In this document: one piece after another, positions 1-6,878 of the stretch | Layout of the letters: each line of letters starts with the position of its first letter | How positions within the stretch are numbered: position 1 is the first letter of the stretch | Assembly (NCBI GenBank): GCA_023409675.1 | Contig: JAEYRC010000070.1 | Span: forward strand, 1 to 13,653 | Origin: Bacteroidota bacterium | GTDB taxonomy: Bacteria; Bacteroidota; Bacteroidia; Chitinophagales; Chitinophagaceae | Direction of reading: 5' to 3' | Length of the DNA stretch: 13,653 bases | Program-made: the position numbers and the translations under genes | The notes under the pieces: generated by a model | The model's database searches: none | What the model was told of the DNA's origin: nothing | Seen by the model: the letters and a program-made list of their open reading frames with translations, nothing else

Positions 1-423
1 CCATATAACGTCTATACCCCTGAGTTGTTGATCGTTGTCTTCCCTGATTCCGGAAAACATGGCATAGGGCTTACCACGGTGTTCCATCAGTATTTTCAAT
101 GTACTGACCTTAAAGTTATAGGATGGGTACAGTCGGAGGGTTATTTTACCCAGTATAAGTTGGGGCAGATTCGCAGAATCGACTTCTTCAGGAAGCACCA
201 GTGTGGCGCCCAGGGTGCTTTGCAATGCTTTGATCATTGGCATGTCCGCTGATTCTGCCTGAGTGATGATAATTGCTTTAACCACCGCGCCATGCGCCTG
301 GATATATTCAAGGTAAGGTTGTTCGCTTCCCTGCGGATCAATCAATACCATTGTGCCTGTGCAATCGCTTAGAACAGCGTAACTGAATGCTGTGCGGGAA
401 TGACTCCAGAGGTTAATTCTCAT
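1..423 (-). CDS. Metallo-beta-lactamase-fold-like protein with lost metal ligands, partial
   Basis: The frame is open from an ATG at 423-421 to the window edge, giving 141 residues with the C-terminus outside. The pattern resembles the N-terminal half of ETHE1/persulfide-dioxygenase-type MBL proteins: AFSYAVL, then VLIDP (residues 26-30), a helix, then a strand ending IIIT (51-54), then LGATLVLPEE. Where active relatives have THxHADH this protein reads TQAESAD (54-60), where they have PGHT it reads PSYN (100-103), and where they have F-T/S-GD it reads FSGI (123-126). The usual His and Asp ligands are therefore replaced by Gln, Glu, Asp, Tyr/Asn and Ile. If the fold call is right, it is probably not a hydrolase or dioxygenase and may have a binding or structural role. 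It has no signal peptide, so it is likely cytoplasmic. An inverted repeat spans its start codon. The fold assignment is from memory of the family; an unrelated protein is possible. Confidence 0.6.
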   Translation of the reverse strand, partial: MRINLWSHSRTAFSYAVLSDCTGTMVLIDPQGSEQPYLEYIQAHGAVVKAIIITQAESADMPMIKALQSTLGATLVLPEEVDSANLPQLILGKITLRLYPSYNFKVSTLKILMEHRGKPYAMFSGIREDNDQQLRGIDVIW

Positions 424-449
424 AGCAGGACGAATTAATGAATTAACCT
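410..449 (-). repeat. 10-bp inverted repeat bracketing the start codon of the MBL-like gene
   Basis: AGGTTAATTC at 410-419 is exactly inverted as GAATTAACCT at 440-449, with a 20-base spacer that holds the minus-strand ATG (423-421). A third copy of the half-site, GAATTAA at 432-438, directly precedes the right arm and could pair with TTAATTC at 413-419 instead. In the minus-strand mRNA the start codon would sit in the loop of a hairpin. The repeat could equally be a DNA operator with three half-sites, shared with the divergent GH18 gene. The symmetry is seen directly; any regulatory role is inference. Confidence 0.45.
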
Positions 450-574
450 GCAAGTTGGAATGAACCCGCAGGATTATCGGTGATCTTTCTCACAATCCCG
501 CATTTTGCCAACTCTGCAGGATTCGGGAAATGCTTATCTTGAACTTTTTCACTCAATTCTTAACAGCTGATTTT

Positions 575-1552
575 ATGAAACCTTTACTATATAGTTTTTC
601 CCTTCTACTTCTGTTTCTTACCGGAGCATGCCACAAAAAACCTGCTGTTCAAAAGGAACAGGCGGCAACATTCCGGGTTTCGGGATATTTACTGGGGCAT
701 AATTCCTGGCATACCCTGCTGGATCAGATCGATATGGATAAGATAACCGACCTGAACATCGCGTTTATCAATCCCGATTCTACCGGAACCTTTTCGGTAA
801 ACGAGGGGTTACACCAGGTAATGGAAGCTGCCAGAAAGAAAAATGTGCGAACCTTTATGTCGATTGGTGGCGGACTGGCGCCCGCTCACCTGGAAGAAAT
901 GATCAGTGCGCCACACCGGAAACAATACATTGCCGCATTATTGCAGGTATGCCAGCAGTTCGGGTTCGATGGTATTGATGTGGATTTGGAAAATGACCTG
1001 ATCAATGCCGATTATCCGGCTTTTGTTGCGGAACTGGATGCCGCGCTGGATGAAAAGAAATTACTGATGACCGCCGCGCTGGCAAGCTGGAATGGCCATA
1101 AAATTGCCGACTCAACGTTAGCACGGTATGATGTCATCAACATCATGTCGTACGATAAGACCGGCCCATGGGCTCCTACCCGGCCCGGTCAGCATTCTCC
1201 CTATGAAATGGCGGAAGCCGATTTTCGCTATTATCATGAAGAACGCGGTATTCCTGCTCATAAATTATTGATCGGATTACCCTTTTATGGTTATGGATTT
1301 GGAGGGAATGCCCCGACGAGTATACGCTACCATGAAATTATCAGTACCTATCCGGCTGCGGCAGAAAAAGATGAAATCAACCTCTCGGATGGCGGAACAA
1401 TTTACTATAACGGCCGCGCAACCATTGGCCGTAAGGTTCAGTTCGCGCTCGACCGCAAAGCAGGGGGAATAATGATCTGGGAATTAAAGCAGGACAGCCG
1501 TAATGAGCAATCACTGCTCAGGCTGATCCATGATATGATCCGCAATCCTTAA
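575..1552 (+). CDS. GH18 family glycoside hydrolase, lipoprotein (chitinase or endo-N-acetylglucosaminidase-like)
   Basis: The 325-residue protein begins with a lipoprotein signal, MKPLLYSFSLLLLFLTGAC, with lipobox LTGAC and Cys19 as the lipidated residue. This is why I chose the ATG at 575 over the in-frame ATG at 530, which would put 15 residues before the signal. The GH18 barrel follows: strand-3 motif SIGGG (96-100); catalytic motif DGIDVDLE (132-139), with E139 as general acid and D135/D137 as its partners; MSYD (191-194), the strand-6 motif; and a final IWEL (301-304) carrying the conserved Trp302. The family cleaves beta-1,4-N-acetylglucosamine linkages by substrate-assisted catalysis. 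The exact substrate (chitin, peptidoglycan fragments or N-glycans) cannot be read from sequence. There is no carbohydrate-binding module. It probably acts at the outer membrane or periplasmic face. It is monocistronic, and its stop overlaps the stop of the convergent oxidoreductase. Confidence 0.9.
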   Translation: MKPLLYSFSLLLLFLTGACHKKPAVQKEQAATFRVSGYLLGHNSWHTLLDQIDMDKITDLNIAFINPDSTGTFSVNEGLHQVMEAARKKNVRTFMSIGGGLAPAHLEEMISAPHRKQYIAALLQVCQQFGFDGIDVDLENDLINADYPAFVAELDAALDEKKLLMTAALASWNGHKIADSTLARYDVINIMSYDKTGPWAPTRPGQHSPYEMAEADFRYYHEERGIPAHKLLIGLPFYGYGFGGNAPTSIRYHEIISTYPAAAEKDEINLSDGGTIYYNGRATIGRKVQFALDRKAGGIMIWELKQDSRNEQSLLRLIHDMIRNP

Positions 1553-2562
1553 TCCAGCGTCAGTTCAACCCGCTCCCCGGTTTTAGCCGCCCGGTAGATG
1601 GCCTGCATGATCGCCACATCGCGTTTACCCATTTCTCCCGGAACCGGGGTAGGTCTGCCCTCTTTTACCGCAAGTGCAAAATCATCCATCTGCAAGGCCT
1701 GCTGGTTAACTTCTTCAAACTCCATTTTACCGTCGGAGGTTTCACCTTTCAGGCCATTATAGGCGTAGGCAGGCGCTATTCCGAACCAACCCTTTTCCGC
1801 CTCCACCTTAAGGTAATTGGTATCCTCGGCATAGGAAGTAAAGCATTTCACCCGTATCCCACCCGGAAATTCCATATTCCAGTACAGCGATTCTTCCACC
1901 TCACGGAAACGTTCGGGATCAGTGACCGGTCCCATGGTAGCGGTAACCGCCAGTGGTTCTTCTCCAAGCGTATATATGGCCGCCTGCAGGCAATAAATGC
2001 CCAGATCCATCAGCGGGCCACCACCGGCAAGTGCTTTTTGCAGGCGCCATCCCGAAACATCTTTCTGGGCATGCCTGGCCTCCAGTAAACTGATCTTTCC
2101 AAACACTTTATCCTGCCCCAACCGCATCATTTCCTTATTAAATGGATCGAAATGCAGACGGTACCCCACCGACAACTGTTTTCCTGCAGCAGCGCAGGCA
2201 TCGATCATGCGCTGACATTCTTCTACGGTGATGCCCAGTGGTTTTTCGGATATAATATGCTTACCCGCTCTTGCGCCGCGGATAACATATTCTTCATGCA
2301 TGGAATTGGGCAGTACGATATATACAATATCAATATCCTTGTTCTCACTAATTGAATCGAATGTATCATAGGAGTATATATTCTCTTCCGGAATAGCATA
2401 TTTCTTTTTCCATTCCTGTGCTTTATCGGGTGATCCGGTTACAATTCCGGCCAGGTAACAATGTTCCGTTTCCTGTAGCGCCGGCGCCAGCTGCCCGGTA
2501 CTGTATTTGCCGAGTCCAACAAGCGCGATACCTAATTTGCCTTCTTTTTTTTGATTAGCCAT
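1549..2562 (-). CDS. Gfo/Idh/MocA family NAD(P)-dependent oxidoreductase, glucose-fructose oxidoreductase-like
   Basis: The 337-residue protein has an N-terminal Rossmann fold: strand GIALVGLGKYSTG (11-23), then DIVYIVLPNSMHEEY (78-92), which fits the cofactor-proximal strand and helix. The signature EKP is at 106-108. The C-terminal alpha/beta domain has YRLHFDP (134-140), GWRLQKALAGGGPLMDLGIY (171-190) and LGEEP (199-203). These resemble the Zymomonas glucose-fructose oxidoreductase branch, as does the closing PGEMGKRDVAIMQAIYRAA. Such enzymes oxidise or reduce the C1 or ring hydroxyl of sugars using tightly bound NADP. There is no Tat or Sec signal, unlike the periplasmic Zymomonas enzyme, so this one is probably cytoplasmic. 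The ATG at 2562 places the Rossmann strand at the usual distance. It converges with the GH18 gene, sharing the sequence TTAA at 1549-1552 for both stops. The true sugar substrate is unknown. Confidence 0.9.
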   Translation of the reverse strand: MANQKKEGKLGIALVGLGKYSTGQLAPALQETEHCYLAGIVTGSPDKAQEWKKKYAIPEENIYSYDTFDSISENKDIDIVYIVLPNSMHEEYVIRGARAGKHIISEKPLGITVEECQRMIDACAAAGKQLSVGYRLHFDPFNKEMMRLGQDKVFGKISLLEARHAQKDVSGWRLQKALAGGGPLMDLGIYCLQAAIYTLGEEPLAVTATMGPVTDPERFREVEESLYWNMEFPGGIRVKCFTSYAEDTNYLKVEAEKGWFGIAPAYAYNGLKGETSDGKMEFEEVNQQALQMDDFALAVKEGRPTPVPGEMGKRDVAIMQAIYRAAKTGERVELTLD

Positions 2563-2574
2563 AACGGGAGATTT

Positions 2575-2700
2575 TTAGTTGATCAGATTGCCGTTTGTAT
2601 TGTACTGAGGTTTTACGGAAAACTTTATGCCAACCCGGGAGCCGGCATCCGATGAAAACTTCATGTTCAGACCATTCAACGCTGAAATCCGCGGTTTCAT
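2575..2700 (-). CDS. Possible small ORF or remnant of a degraded gene (41 codons)
   Basis: A 41-codon frame (MKPRISALNGLN... to ...NTNGNLIN) ends 12 bases upstream of the oxidoreductase start on the same strand. The frame stays open for about 35 more codons upstream, into the antisense of the barrel gene's signal peptide, before reaching a stop. Its residue mix (alternating hydrophobic and polar, Gly and Ser rich, basic) reads more like protein than random noncoding sequence. I recognise no family. It could be a short operon leader, a leftover 3' end of a lost gene, or chance. It fills most of the 183-base gap between the two divergent genes, where I found no convincing promoter. Confidence 0.18.
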   Translation of the reverse strand: MKPRISALNGLNMKFSSDAGSRVGIKFSVKPQYNTNGNLIN

Positions 2701-2745
2701 CAAAAATCCGAACGGATTAAACCAGGGGATGATGAATTTACGGGA

Positions 2746-5151
2746 ATGAAAAATATTATCCTTCTTTTTCTGCTGAATATTGTCATCCAGGGTGCCTATG
2801 CGCAGTTATCCGTTCGGGGCAAAATAACTGCTCAGGGAGAGATGATTTCCAATGCATCAGTTTCCTTACTGAAGAGCAGCGACTCTACACTTATCAAACT
2901 GGCTATAACCGATAAAACGGGAAACTTTGAATTTATGGAGCTGGCCGACAGCAGCTACCTGATTCTTGCAACTTCTATCGGATTTGATCCGGTTTACCTC
3001 AGGGCCCAAACCGGTGTACAGATGCAGATCGAACTGATTCGTTCGGCACAGGATATGACCGCTGTAACCATCACCGCAAGAAAACCGATCATTGAAGCCC
3101 GGGCCGACAAACTGATCGTAAATGTTGATGCCGCCCCCAGCAATACGGGAGCAACAGTGCTGGAATTACTGGAGAAATCGCCCGGCATCGCTGTAGATCA
3201 GGATGGCAATATTCAGGTAAAAGGAAAACAGGGTGTGATGGTGTTGATTGATGGCAGGCCGACTTACCTAAGCGGACAGGATCTTGCCAGCCTGCTAAGA
3301 AGTATGCCTGCGGCGGAACTGGATCAGGTTGAAATCATGACGCAGCCTTCAGCGAAATTTGATGCGGCCGGCAATTCAGGGATCATTAACCTGAAAACCA
3401 AAAAAAGCCGGAAAACCGGACTGAATGGCAGCGTTTCCGTAGGATACATGCAGGGAGTGTATCCCAAATCGCCCAATAACTTCAACTTCAACTACCGAAA
3501 AGGCCGGGTAAACCTGTTTGCCAATGGCGGCTATACCTATTGGGAACAATATAATGAGCAGAACATTTCGCGTAAATTCAAACCCAACGGTATCACCAAT
3601 GCCTTCGACCAGACAGGCCGGTCGACCAACTACAGTAACAATTACACCCTGCGAACCGGTATTGATGTTGAACTGAATTCCAAAAACACCATTGGTATCG
3701 TATTGAACGGCAACTATTCGGGCAGAAATCAACGGTCGGTGGGTAGTGGAACTTTTTATACCGACCTGATGCAGGGGGCCGATTCCACCATCTCTTCCCT
3801 GAACAGCTCCCATAACCCCTGGAAAAATTTTTCCGTCAATACTAATTTCAGGCGCCAGACCGGCAGGGAAGGCAGTGTATTGAGCGCTGATCTTGATTAT
3901 ATACAGTACAGCTCGAAGCAGGAACAATTTACGGATAACCGTGTAGGTTATGAAGCTGCACCAACCAGTGTATACCTCCTCCGGGCTGTACTGCCATCGG
4001 AAATCAGGATCATGAGTGGTAAGATTGATTATACGCATTCGCTATCGAAGCAAACCAAATTAGAGGGTGGCCTTAAAGCCAGTTATGTTCAGACCGATAA
4101 CAATGCTCCGTATGAATATTATGATTTCGATGCGGGTGTGTGGGCCGATGATGCCCGTAAAGATCATTTCCTCTATACTGAACAGATCAGCGCGGCCTAT
4201 ATCAATTACAACAGCACCATCAATAAGTTTTCCATTCAGGCAGGATTACGGGCAGAACATACCCATTCTACCGGGAAGCAGGTATTGATCGGCAAAAAAA
4301 TACCCAGAGATTATTTTCAGTTTTTCCCAACGGCGTTCATCGGGTATGCCGTGAATGAACATCATCAGCTTTCGATGAATTATGGAAGAAGAATCGACCG
4401 GCCCAATTACCGCGACCTTAATCCTTTTCAGTACTTTCTGGATTTATATACTTTCAATCAGGGCAATCCCTACCTGAATCCCCAGTTTACACATAATATT
4501 GAACTGTTGCATGTGCTGAAGAACAAGCTCACCACTACCTTCAATTATACCTATACGAATGATATCATCAACGATATTCTCAAGCAGAACGATAATACGA
4601 AAGTGACTTACCAGACCAAAGAAAATGTTGCCAGCCGCCGCAATATCGGGCTTTCGCTGAGTTACAATGCGCCCGTGACACCCTGGTGGACCACCAGCCT
4701 CTATGGAAATATTTTCAACAATCATTATGAAGGAATGGTCAATAACGCCTTACTGAAAACCAGCATCACCTCCTTTTCCTTCAACTTCAATCAGCAGTTC
4801 CGTTTTGCCAAAACCTGGAGCGCGGAGATGAGCGGATTTTACCAGGGCCGTTCACTGTTCACCGGCATGTTCCTGCTGGAACCCATGTATGTGCTGTCAT
4901 TCGGAGCGGGTAAGCAGATCATGAAAAACAAAGGCACACTTAAACTGAGTATGAATGATCCCTTTTTATTACAGAAAGTTACCGTAAAGGTAAAACATGA
5001 TAACATCAATATGCTGCTTAACAACATCTGGGACAACCGGCGTATAGGCATAACGTTTACCTACCGCTTTTCGAAGGGCGCCGCGATACAGCAAAAAAAT
5101 AAATCCGGCAGTGCCACTGATGAACAACGCCGCATCGGCGGAGAGAATTAG
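2746..5151 (+). CDS. Outer-membrane beta-barrel family protein (TonB-receptor-like, carboxypeptidase-regulatory domain plus plug)
   Basis: The 801-residue protein starts with a Sec signal peptide (about 1-19, cleavage after AYA). A carboxypeptidase-regulatory-like beta-sandwich follows (about 21-98: VRGKIT, SNASVSLLKSSDS, TDKTGNFEF), then a plug-like domain (about 113-217: LLEKSPGIAVDQDGNIQVKG, VLIDGRPTYLSG, QVEIMTQPSAKFDAAGNSG). The rest, from about 225, is amphipathic strands typical of the Bacteroidota 'outer membrane beta-barrel' family related to TonB-dependent receptors. The last strand reads ITFTYRF, followed by a hydrophilic tail ending near DEQRRIGG. As I recall, such tails are common in this family, so the lack of a terminal aromatic residue is not truncation. 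No clear TonB box is visible. The ligand is unknown, and no SusD partner or sigma/anti-sigma pair is next to it. It is divergent from the oxidoreductase and convergent with the DUF3606-like gene. Confidence 0.88.
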   Translation: MKNIILLFLLNIVIQGAYAQLSVRGKITAQGEMISNASVSLLKSSDSTLIKLAITDKTGNFEFMELADSSYLILATSIGFDPVYLRAQTGVQMQIELIRSAQDMTAVTITARKPIIEARADKLIVNVDAAPSNTGATVLELLEKSPGIAVDQDGNIQVKGKQGVMVLIDGRPTYLSGQDLASLLRSMPAAELDQVEIMTQPSAKFDAAGNSGIINLKTKKSRKTGLNGSVSVGYMQGVYPKSPNNFNFNYRKGRVNLFANGGYTYWEQYNEQNISRKFKPNGITNAFDQTGRSTNYSNNYTLRTGIDVELNSKNTIGIVLNGNYSGRNQRSVGSGTFYTDLMQGADSTISSLNSSHNPWKNFSVNTNFRRQTGREGSVLSADLDYIQYSSKQEQFTDNRVGYEAAPTSVYLLRAVLPSEIRIMSGKIDYTHSLSKQTKLEGGLKASYVQTDNNAPYEYYDFDAGVWADDARKDHFLYTEQISAAYINYNSTINKFSIQAGLRAEHTHSTGKQVLIGKKIPRDYFQFFPTAFIGYAVNEHHQLSMNYGRRIDRPNYRDLNPFQYFLDLYTFNQGNPYLNPQFTHNIELLHVLKNKLTTTFNYTYTNDIINDILKQNDNTKVTYQTKENVASRRNIGLSLSYNAPVTPWWTTSLYGNIFNNHYEGMVNNALLKTSITSFSFNFNQQFRFAKTWSAEMSGFYQGRSLFTGMFLLEPMYVLSFGAGKQIMKNKGTLKLSMNDPFLLQKVTVKVKHDNINMLLNNIWDNRRIGITFTYRFSKGAAIQQKNKSGSATDEQRRIGGEN

Positions 5152-5160
5152 TTTTGCAAC

Positions 5161-5170
5161 AGCCATGGCT
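5161..5170. repeat. 10-bp palindrome AGCCATGGCT in the convergent gap
   Basis: This is a perfect palindrome without a loop, in the 56-base gap between the convergent stops of the barrel gene (5151) and the DUF3606-like gene (5208). No T-tract follows on either strand, so it is not a standard terminator. It may well be chance. Confidence 0.2.
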
Positions 5171-5207
5171 TATGCAGAGAGATGTTCTATCCAACAACTC
5201 TTCCGGA

Positions 5208-5426
5208 TCAAAGCTGATTGATAAACCTGGGTCTGCGTGGCCGGTTTTTACGGTTGAACAGGTATTCATCAATTACGATAACACTGGTGCTTTTGGTGGC
5301 GCGGATAGCGCCGGTTAACTGTTGCGGAGATATATTCCACCTATTTGTCCAGTATTTAACTTCGGCGGCATTAGAAGTATCTACATCGGCCTTGTACTGG
5401 TAATCTGAACTGCTGTTGTTTTTCAT
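5208..5426 (-). CDS. DUF3606-like small protein
   Basis: A 72-residue hydrophilic protein. Its core, NAAEVKYWTNRWNISPQQL, followed by an AI-A repeat region and IDEYLFNRKNR, fits what I recall of DUF3606: an N-x-x-E-V-x-YW-T motif, then a helix with 'ls..qL..AV..vG.....V..yL'. The family is usually 55-70 residues, of unknown function, and often found near stress or signalling genes. The C-terminal stretch is rich in Arg and Pro (RKNRPRRPRF), which could contact nucleic acid; this is inference. I chose the ATG at 5426. The in-frame GTG at 5444 would fall inside the promoter-like -10 sequence at 5435-5440. It is transcribed alone, downstream of the response-regulator terminator and convergent with the barrel gene. 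Confidence 0.72.
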   Translation of the reverse strand: MKNNSSSDYQYKADVDTSNAAEVKYWTNRWNISPQQLTGAIRATKSTSVIVIDEYLFNRKNRPRRPRFINQL

Positions 5427-5434
5427 AGTTGCTG

Positions 5435-5463
5435 ATTTTATCACACATATCCAAAGCAGTCAA
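5435..5463 (-). promoter_or_regulatory. Candidate promoter for the DUF3606-like gene
   Basis: On the minus strand, TTGACT (5463-5458), a 17-base spacer and TAAAAT (5440-5435) match the classical sigma-70 pattern, with TG one base before the -10. The expected transcript start lies only a few bases before the ATG at 5426, giving an almost leaderless mRNA. The main Bacteroidota sigma factor usually prefers TTTG and TAnnTTTG, which fits only partly here (TTTG present, second element poor). Confidence 0.35.
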
Positions 5464-5505
5464 AAGAACAATTTCTATACCAGCGGAAGGCCTTCTAATC
5501 CGGAT

Positions 5506-5538
5506 AAAAAAAAGCCCCGCTGCAATAACAGCGGGACT
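5506..5538 (-). terminator. Rho-independent terminator after the response-regulator genes
   Basis: In the minus-strand RNA a 10-bp stem (5529-5538 with 5513-5522, core CCCGCTG/CAGCGGG) closes a 6-base loop and is followed by eight U (5513-5506). One pair is G-U in the minus RNA but C-A in the plus RNA, so it folds better in the minus direction. It lies about 60 bases after the response-regulator stop at 5600. Confidence 0.85.
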
Positions 5539-5599
5539 TTACCCCTAAACCCTAATGAGAAAATAGTTCAATTATATACTATAAATTTCCGTGCCATCC

Positions 5600-6022
5600 T
5601 TATTTCACCGCATTGCACCACAATTCGGCGATCGACCGGGTAACATCCAGTACTTCCTGGTAACCCGCGGGTTTGGATACAAAACAATTCGCGCCGAGTT
5701 CATAGGCCATTTTACGATCTCTTTCATGTGTTGAGGTCGTAAATACCACCACGGGTATATGGATCCATTCCGGAGTAGTTTTCAGTTGGCGCAGTACTTC
5801 ACGTCCATCTGTACCCGGCATGTTCAGGTCAAGCAATATGAGCAGGGGAAATTCATCAGAAGAATTGGTTTGAAGAAACTCCAGTAACTGGTTCCCGGAT
5901 CCGAACTGAATAAATTTTCCATTACAACCTGCCTGCGAAAAACCTTCCTGAAAAATCTGCCGATCATCTTCATCATCATCAACAAAAATTATAGGATGCT
6001 TTTCTAACATAGCTTCATTCAT
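5600..6022 (-). CDS. Single-domain response regulator (CheY/Rcp1-like), copy 1
   Basis: The 140 residues form one receiver domain with no output domain. The acidic pocket is at D15-D17 (FVDDDEDDRQ), the phosphoacceptor is D65 (LLDLNMPG), the switch Thr is T95/T96 (VFTTST) and the conserved Lys is K117 (SKP). All key residues are present, so it should accept phosphate from a histidine kinase, but no kinase is in this window. An alternative start at residue 5 (6010) is possible. It ends in the terminator at 5506-5538. It lies 48 bases downstream of a paralogue on the same strand; I count 59 identities over 123 ungapped positions. In this family stand-alone receivers often serve phytochrome-like or hybrid kinases in phosphorelays or by direct protein contact. 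That role is inference here. Confidence 0.93.
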   Translation of the reverse strand: MNEAMLEKHPIIFVDDDEDDRQIFQEGFSQAGCNGKFIQFGSGNQLLEFLQTNSSDEFPLLILLDLNMPGTDGREVLRQLKTTPEWIHIPVVVFTTSTHERDRKMAYELGANCFVSKPAGYQEVLDVTRSIAELWCNAVK

Positions 6023-6070
6023 TTAGTACTTGCCGAATATAAAAGATTTATAAAAGGAGCAGAATTAAAA

Positions 6071-6481
6071 TCAGGATTGAAACCAGACCCTTGAAATGGA
6101 ACTGGTAATCCTGACCAGGTCGCGATACAAAGAAGGTTTACTTAAAAAACAATTGGCGCCGAGTTCATAGGAAAGTTTACGATCGGACCGCAAGGTTGAC
6201 GTCGTTAAAACCACAATAGGAATTTCTGAATAGGTTTTATTGCTTTTAATCTGTTTCAAGGCTTGCATTCCCAGCATACCAGGCATATTCAGGTCAAGAA
6301 GTATAAGGGATGGATATTCAGTTTGCGGAGTTTCTTCCAGCGTTTGCAGCAGTTCATTTCCACTTTCAATAAATACATAATCAACCAGGGTATTATTTTC
6401 CAGAAAAGCATCCAGAATGATTTGTCGGTCATCCGGATCATCATCAACAATAAATACCAGTTTTCTCGAGTTTTGGCTCAT
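6071..6481 (-). CDS. Single-domain response regulator (CheY/Rcp1-like), copy 2
   Basis: The 136-residue receiver domain has pocket D13-D15 (IVDDDPDDRQ), phosphoacceptor D63 (LLDLNMPG), T93/T94 (VLTTST) and K115 (LSKP). I start it at the ATG at 6481 (MSQNSRKL), which puts strand 1 at the normal distance. The frame continues upstream to 6556, but those 25 residues (MICKRNAIVPLKRIGK...) do not look like receiver sequence. It precedes copy 1 and is probably co-transcribed with it: the 48-base gap has no terminator. YELGANCF, followed one residue later by SKP, is identical in both copies, which suggests a shared partner surface on the alpha4-beta5 face. Confidence 0.93.
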   Translation of the reverse strand: MSQNSRKLVFIVDDDPDDRQIILDAFLENNTLVDYVFIESGNELLQTLEETPQTEYPSLILLDLNMPGMLGMQALKQIKSNKTYSEIPIVVLTTSTLRSDRKLSYELGANCFLSKPSLYRDLVRITSSISRVWFQS

Positions 6482-6710
6482 AAATTTTCGGCTTATTACA
6501 TTGTCCGCCTTGCCGATTCGCTTTAAGGGTACAATTGCATTTCTTTTGCAAATCAAATGCCATCCGGAAAATCAAATTTTAAGAATTGAACATGCTAAAC
6601 TCATTTTCCCGTGCATTTCACCCGGATTAATCGCGATACCAGCATTAACTATTGGCTGGTTATACATAATAATCTTTACCGCACCACTGCATATCCCGGA
6701 ATCAAAATAA

Positions 6711-6830
6711 ATGAAATTCATCAAATTATCCCGGCAAAATCGACCGCTTAATGGTTTACTATTAGACGGTTCCGCTCATTTTAACAGGGTATTGAGGAAA
6801 GCTTTCCCCACACACCCGTACCGGAAATGA
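6711..6830 (+). CDS. Doubtful 39-codon ORF upstream of dinB
   Basis: The ATG at 6711 (MKFIKLSRQNRPLNG...) runs to TGA at 6828, giving a basic 39-residue peptide, 49 bases before dinB on the same strand. It could be a leader peptide, but there is no recognisable domain, and frames of this length arise by chance. Confidence 0.12.
   Translation: MKFIKLSRQNRPLNGLLLDGSAHFNRVLRKAFPTHPYRK
6796..6807. promoter_or_regulatory. 12-bp perfect palindrome GGAAAGCTTTCC upstream of dinB
   Basis: This perfect dyad lies about 73 bases before the dinB ATG. It is a candidate operator for a damage-responsive repressor. It does not match the LexA boxes I know (CTGT-N8-ACAG or GAAC-N4-GTTC), and a 12-bp palindrome is expected a few times by chance in 13.6 kb. 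Confidence 0.25.
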
Positions 6831-6842
6831 AACCCTGATTTG

Positions 6843-6855
6843 CTAAATATTTTAG
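6843..6855. promoter_or_regulatory. Inverted repeat CTAAA-TAT-TTTAG near the dinB promoter
   Basis: Five-base arms with a three-base centre, 24 bases before the dinB ATG and overlapping the AT-rich stretch where the -10/-7 region would be expected. It could be an operator or simply AT-rich promoter sequence. Confidence 0.22.
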
Positions 6856-6860
6856 TAATT

Positions 6861-6878
6861 TGCCGTCAAATTCCGGCA
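6861..6878 (+). promoter_or_regulatory. Small GC-rich hairpin abutting the dinB start codon
   Basis: TGCCG (6861-6865) pairs with CGGCA (6874-6878) around an 8-base loop, ending one base before the ATG at 6880. If it forms in the mRNA it would cover the ribosome entry site and could hold dinB translation low. Confidence 0.3.

Noticed and set aside
25..252. 75-codon plus-strand frame at the left edge
   Set aside because: It is antisense to the MBL-like gene, which is open over the whole 423 bases and has a recognisable fold pattern.
530..574. Upstream in-frame ATG for the GH18 gene
   Set aside because: It would add 15 residues before a textbook lipoprotein signal and block its position. The ATG at 575 gives a standard 19-residue lipobox signal.
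2628..2652. TGCC...GGCA imperfect palindrome between the oxidoreductase and the barrel gene
   Set aside because: Several internal positions mismatch and there is no T-tract, so it is not a convincing terminator or operator.
3376..4038. 220-codon minus-strand frame inside the barrel gene
   Set aside because: It is the antisense shadow of a clear outer-membrane protein, with no domain match and no start context.
5541..5554. CCCTAAACCCTAA, resembling a plant-type telomere repeat
   Set aside because: There are only two units, right after a bacterial terminator hairpin. It is too short to be anything but chance.
6417..6710. 97-codon plus-strand frame over the response-regulator 5' end
   Set aside because: It is largely antisense to a well-supported receiver gene, has no domain pattern, and has a hydrophobic composition typical of antisense frames.
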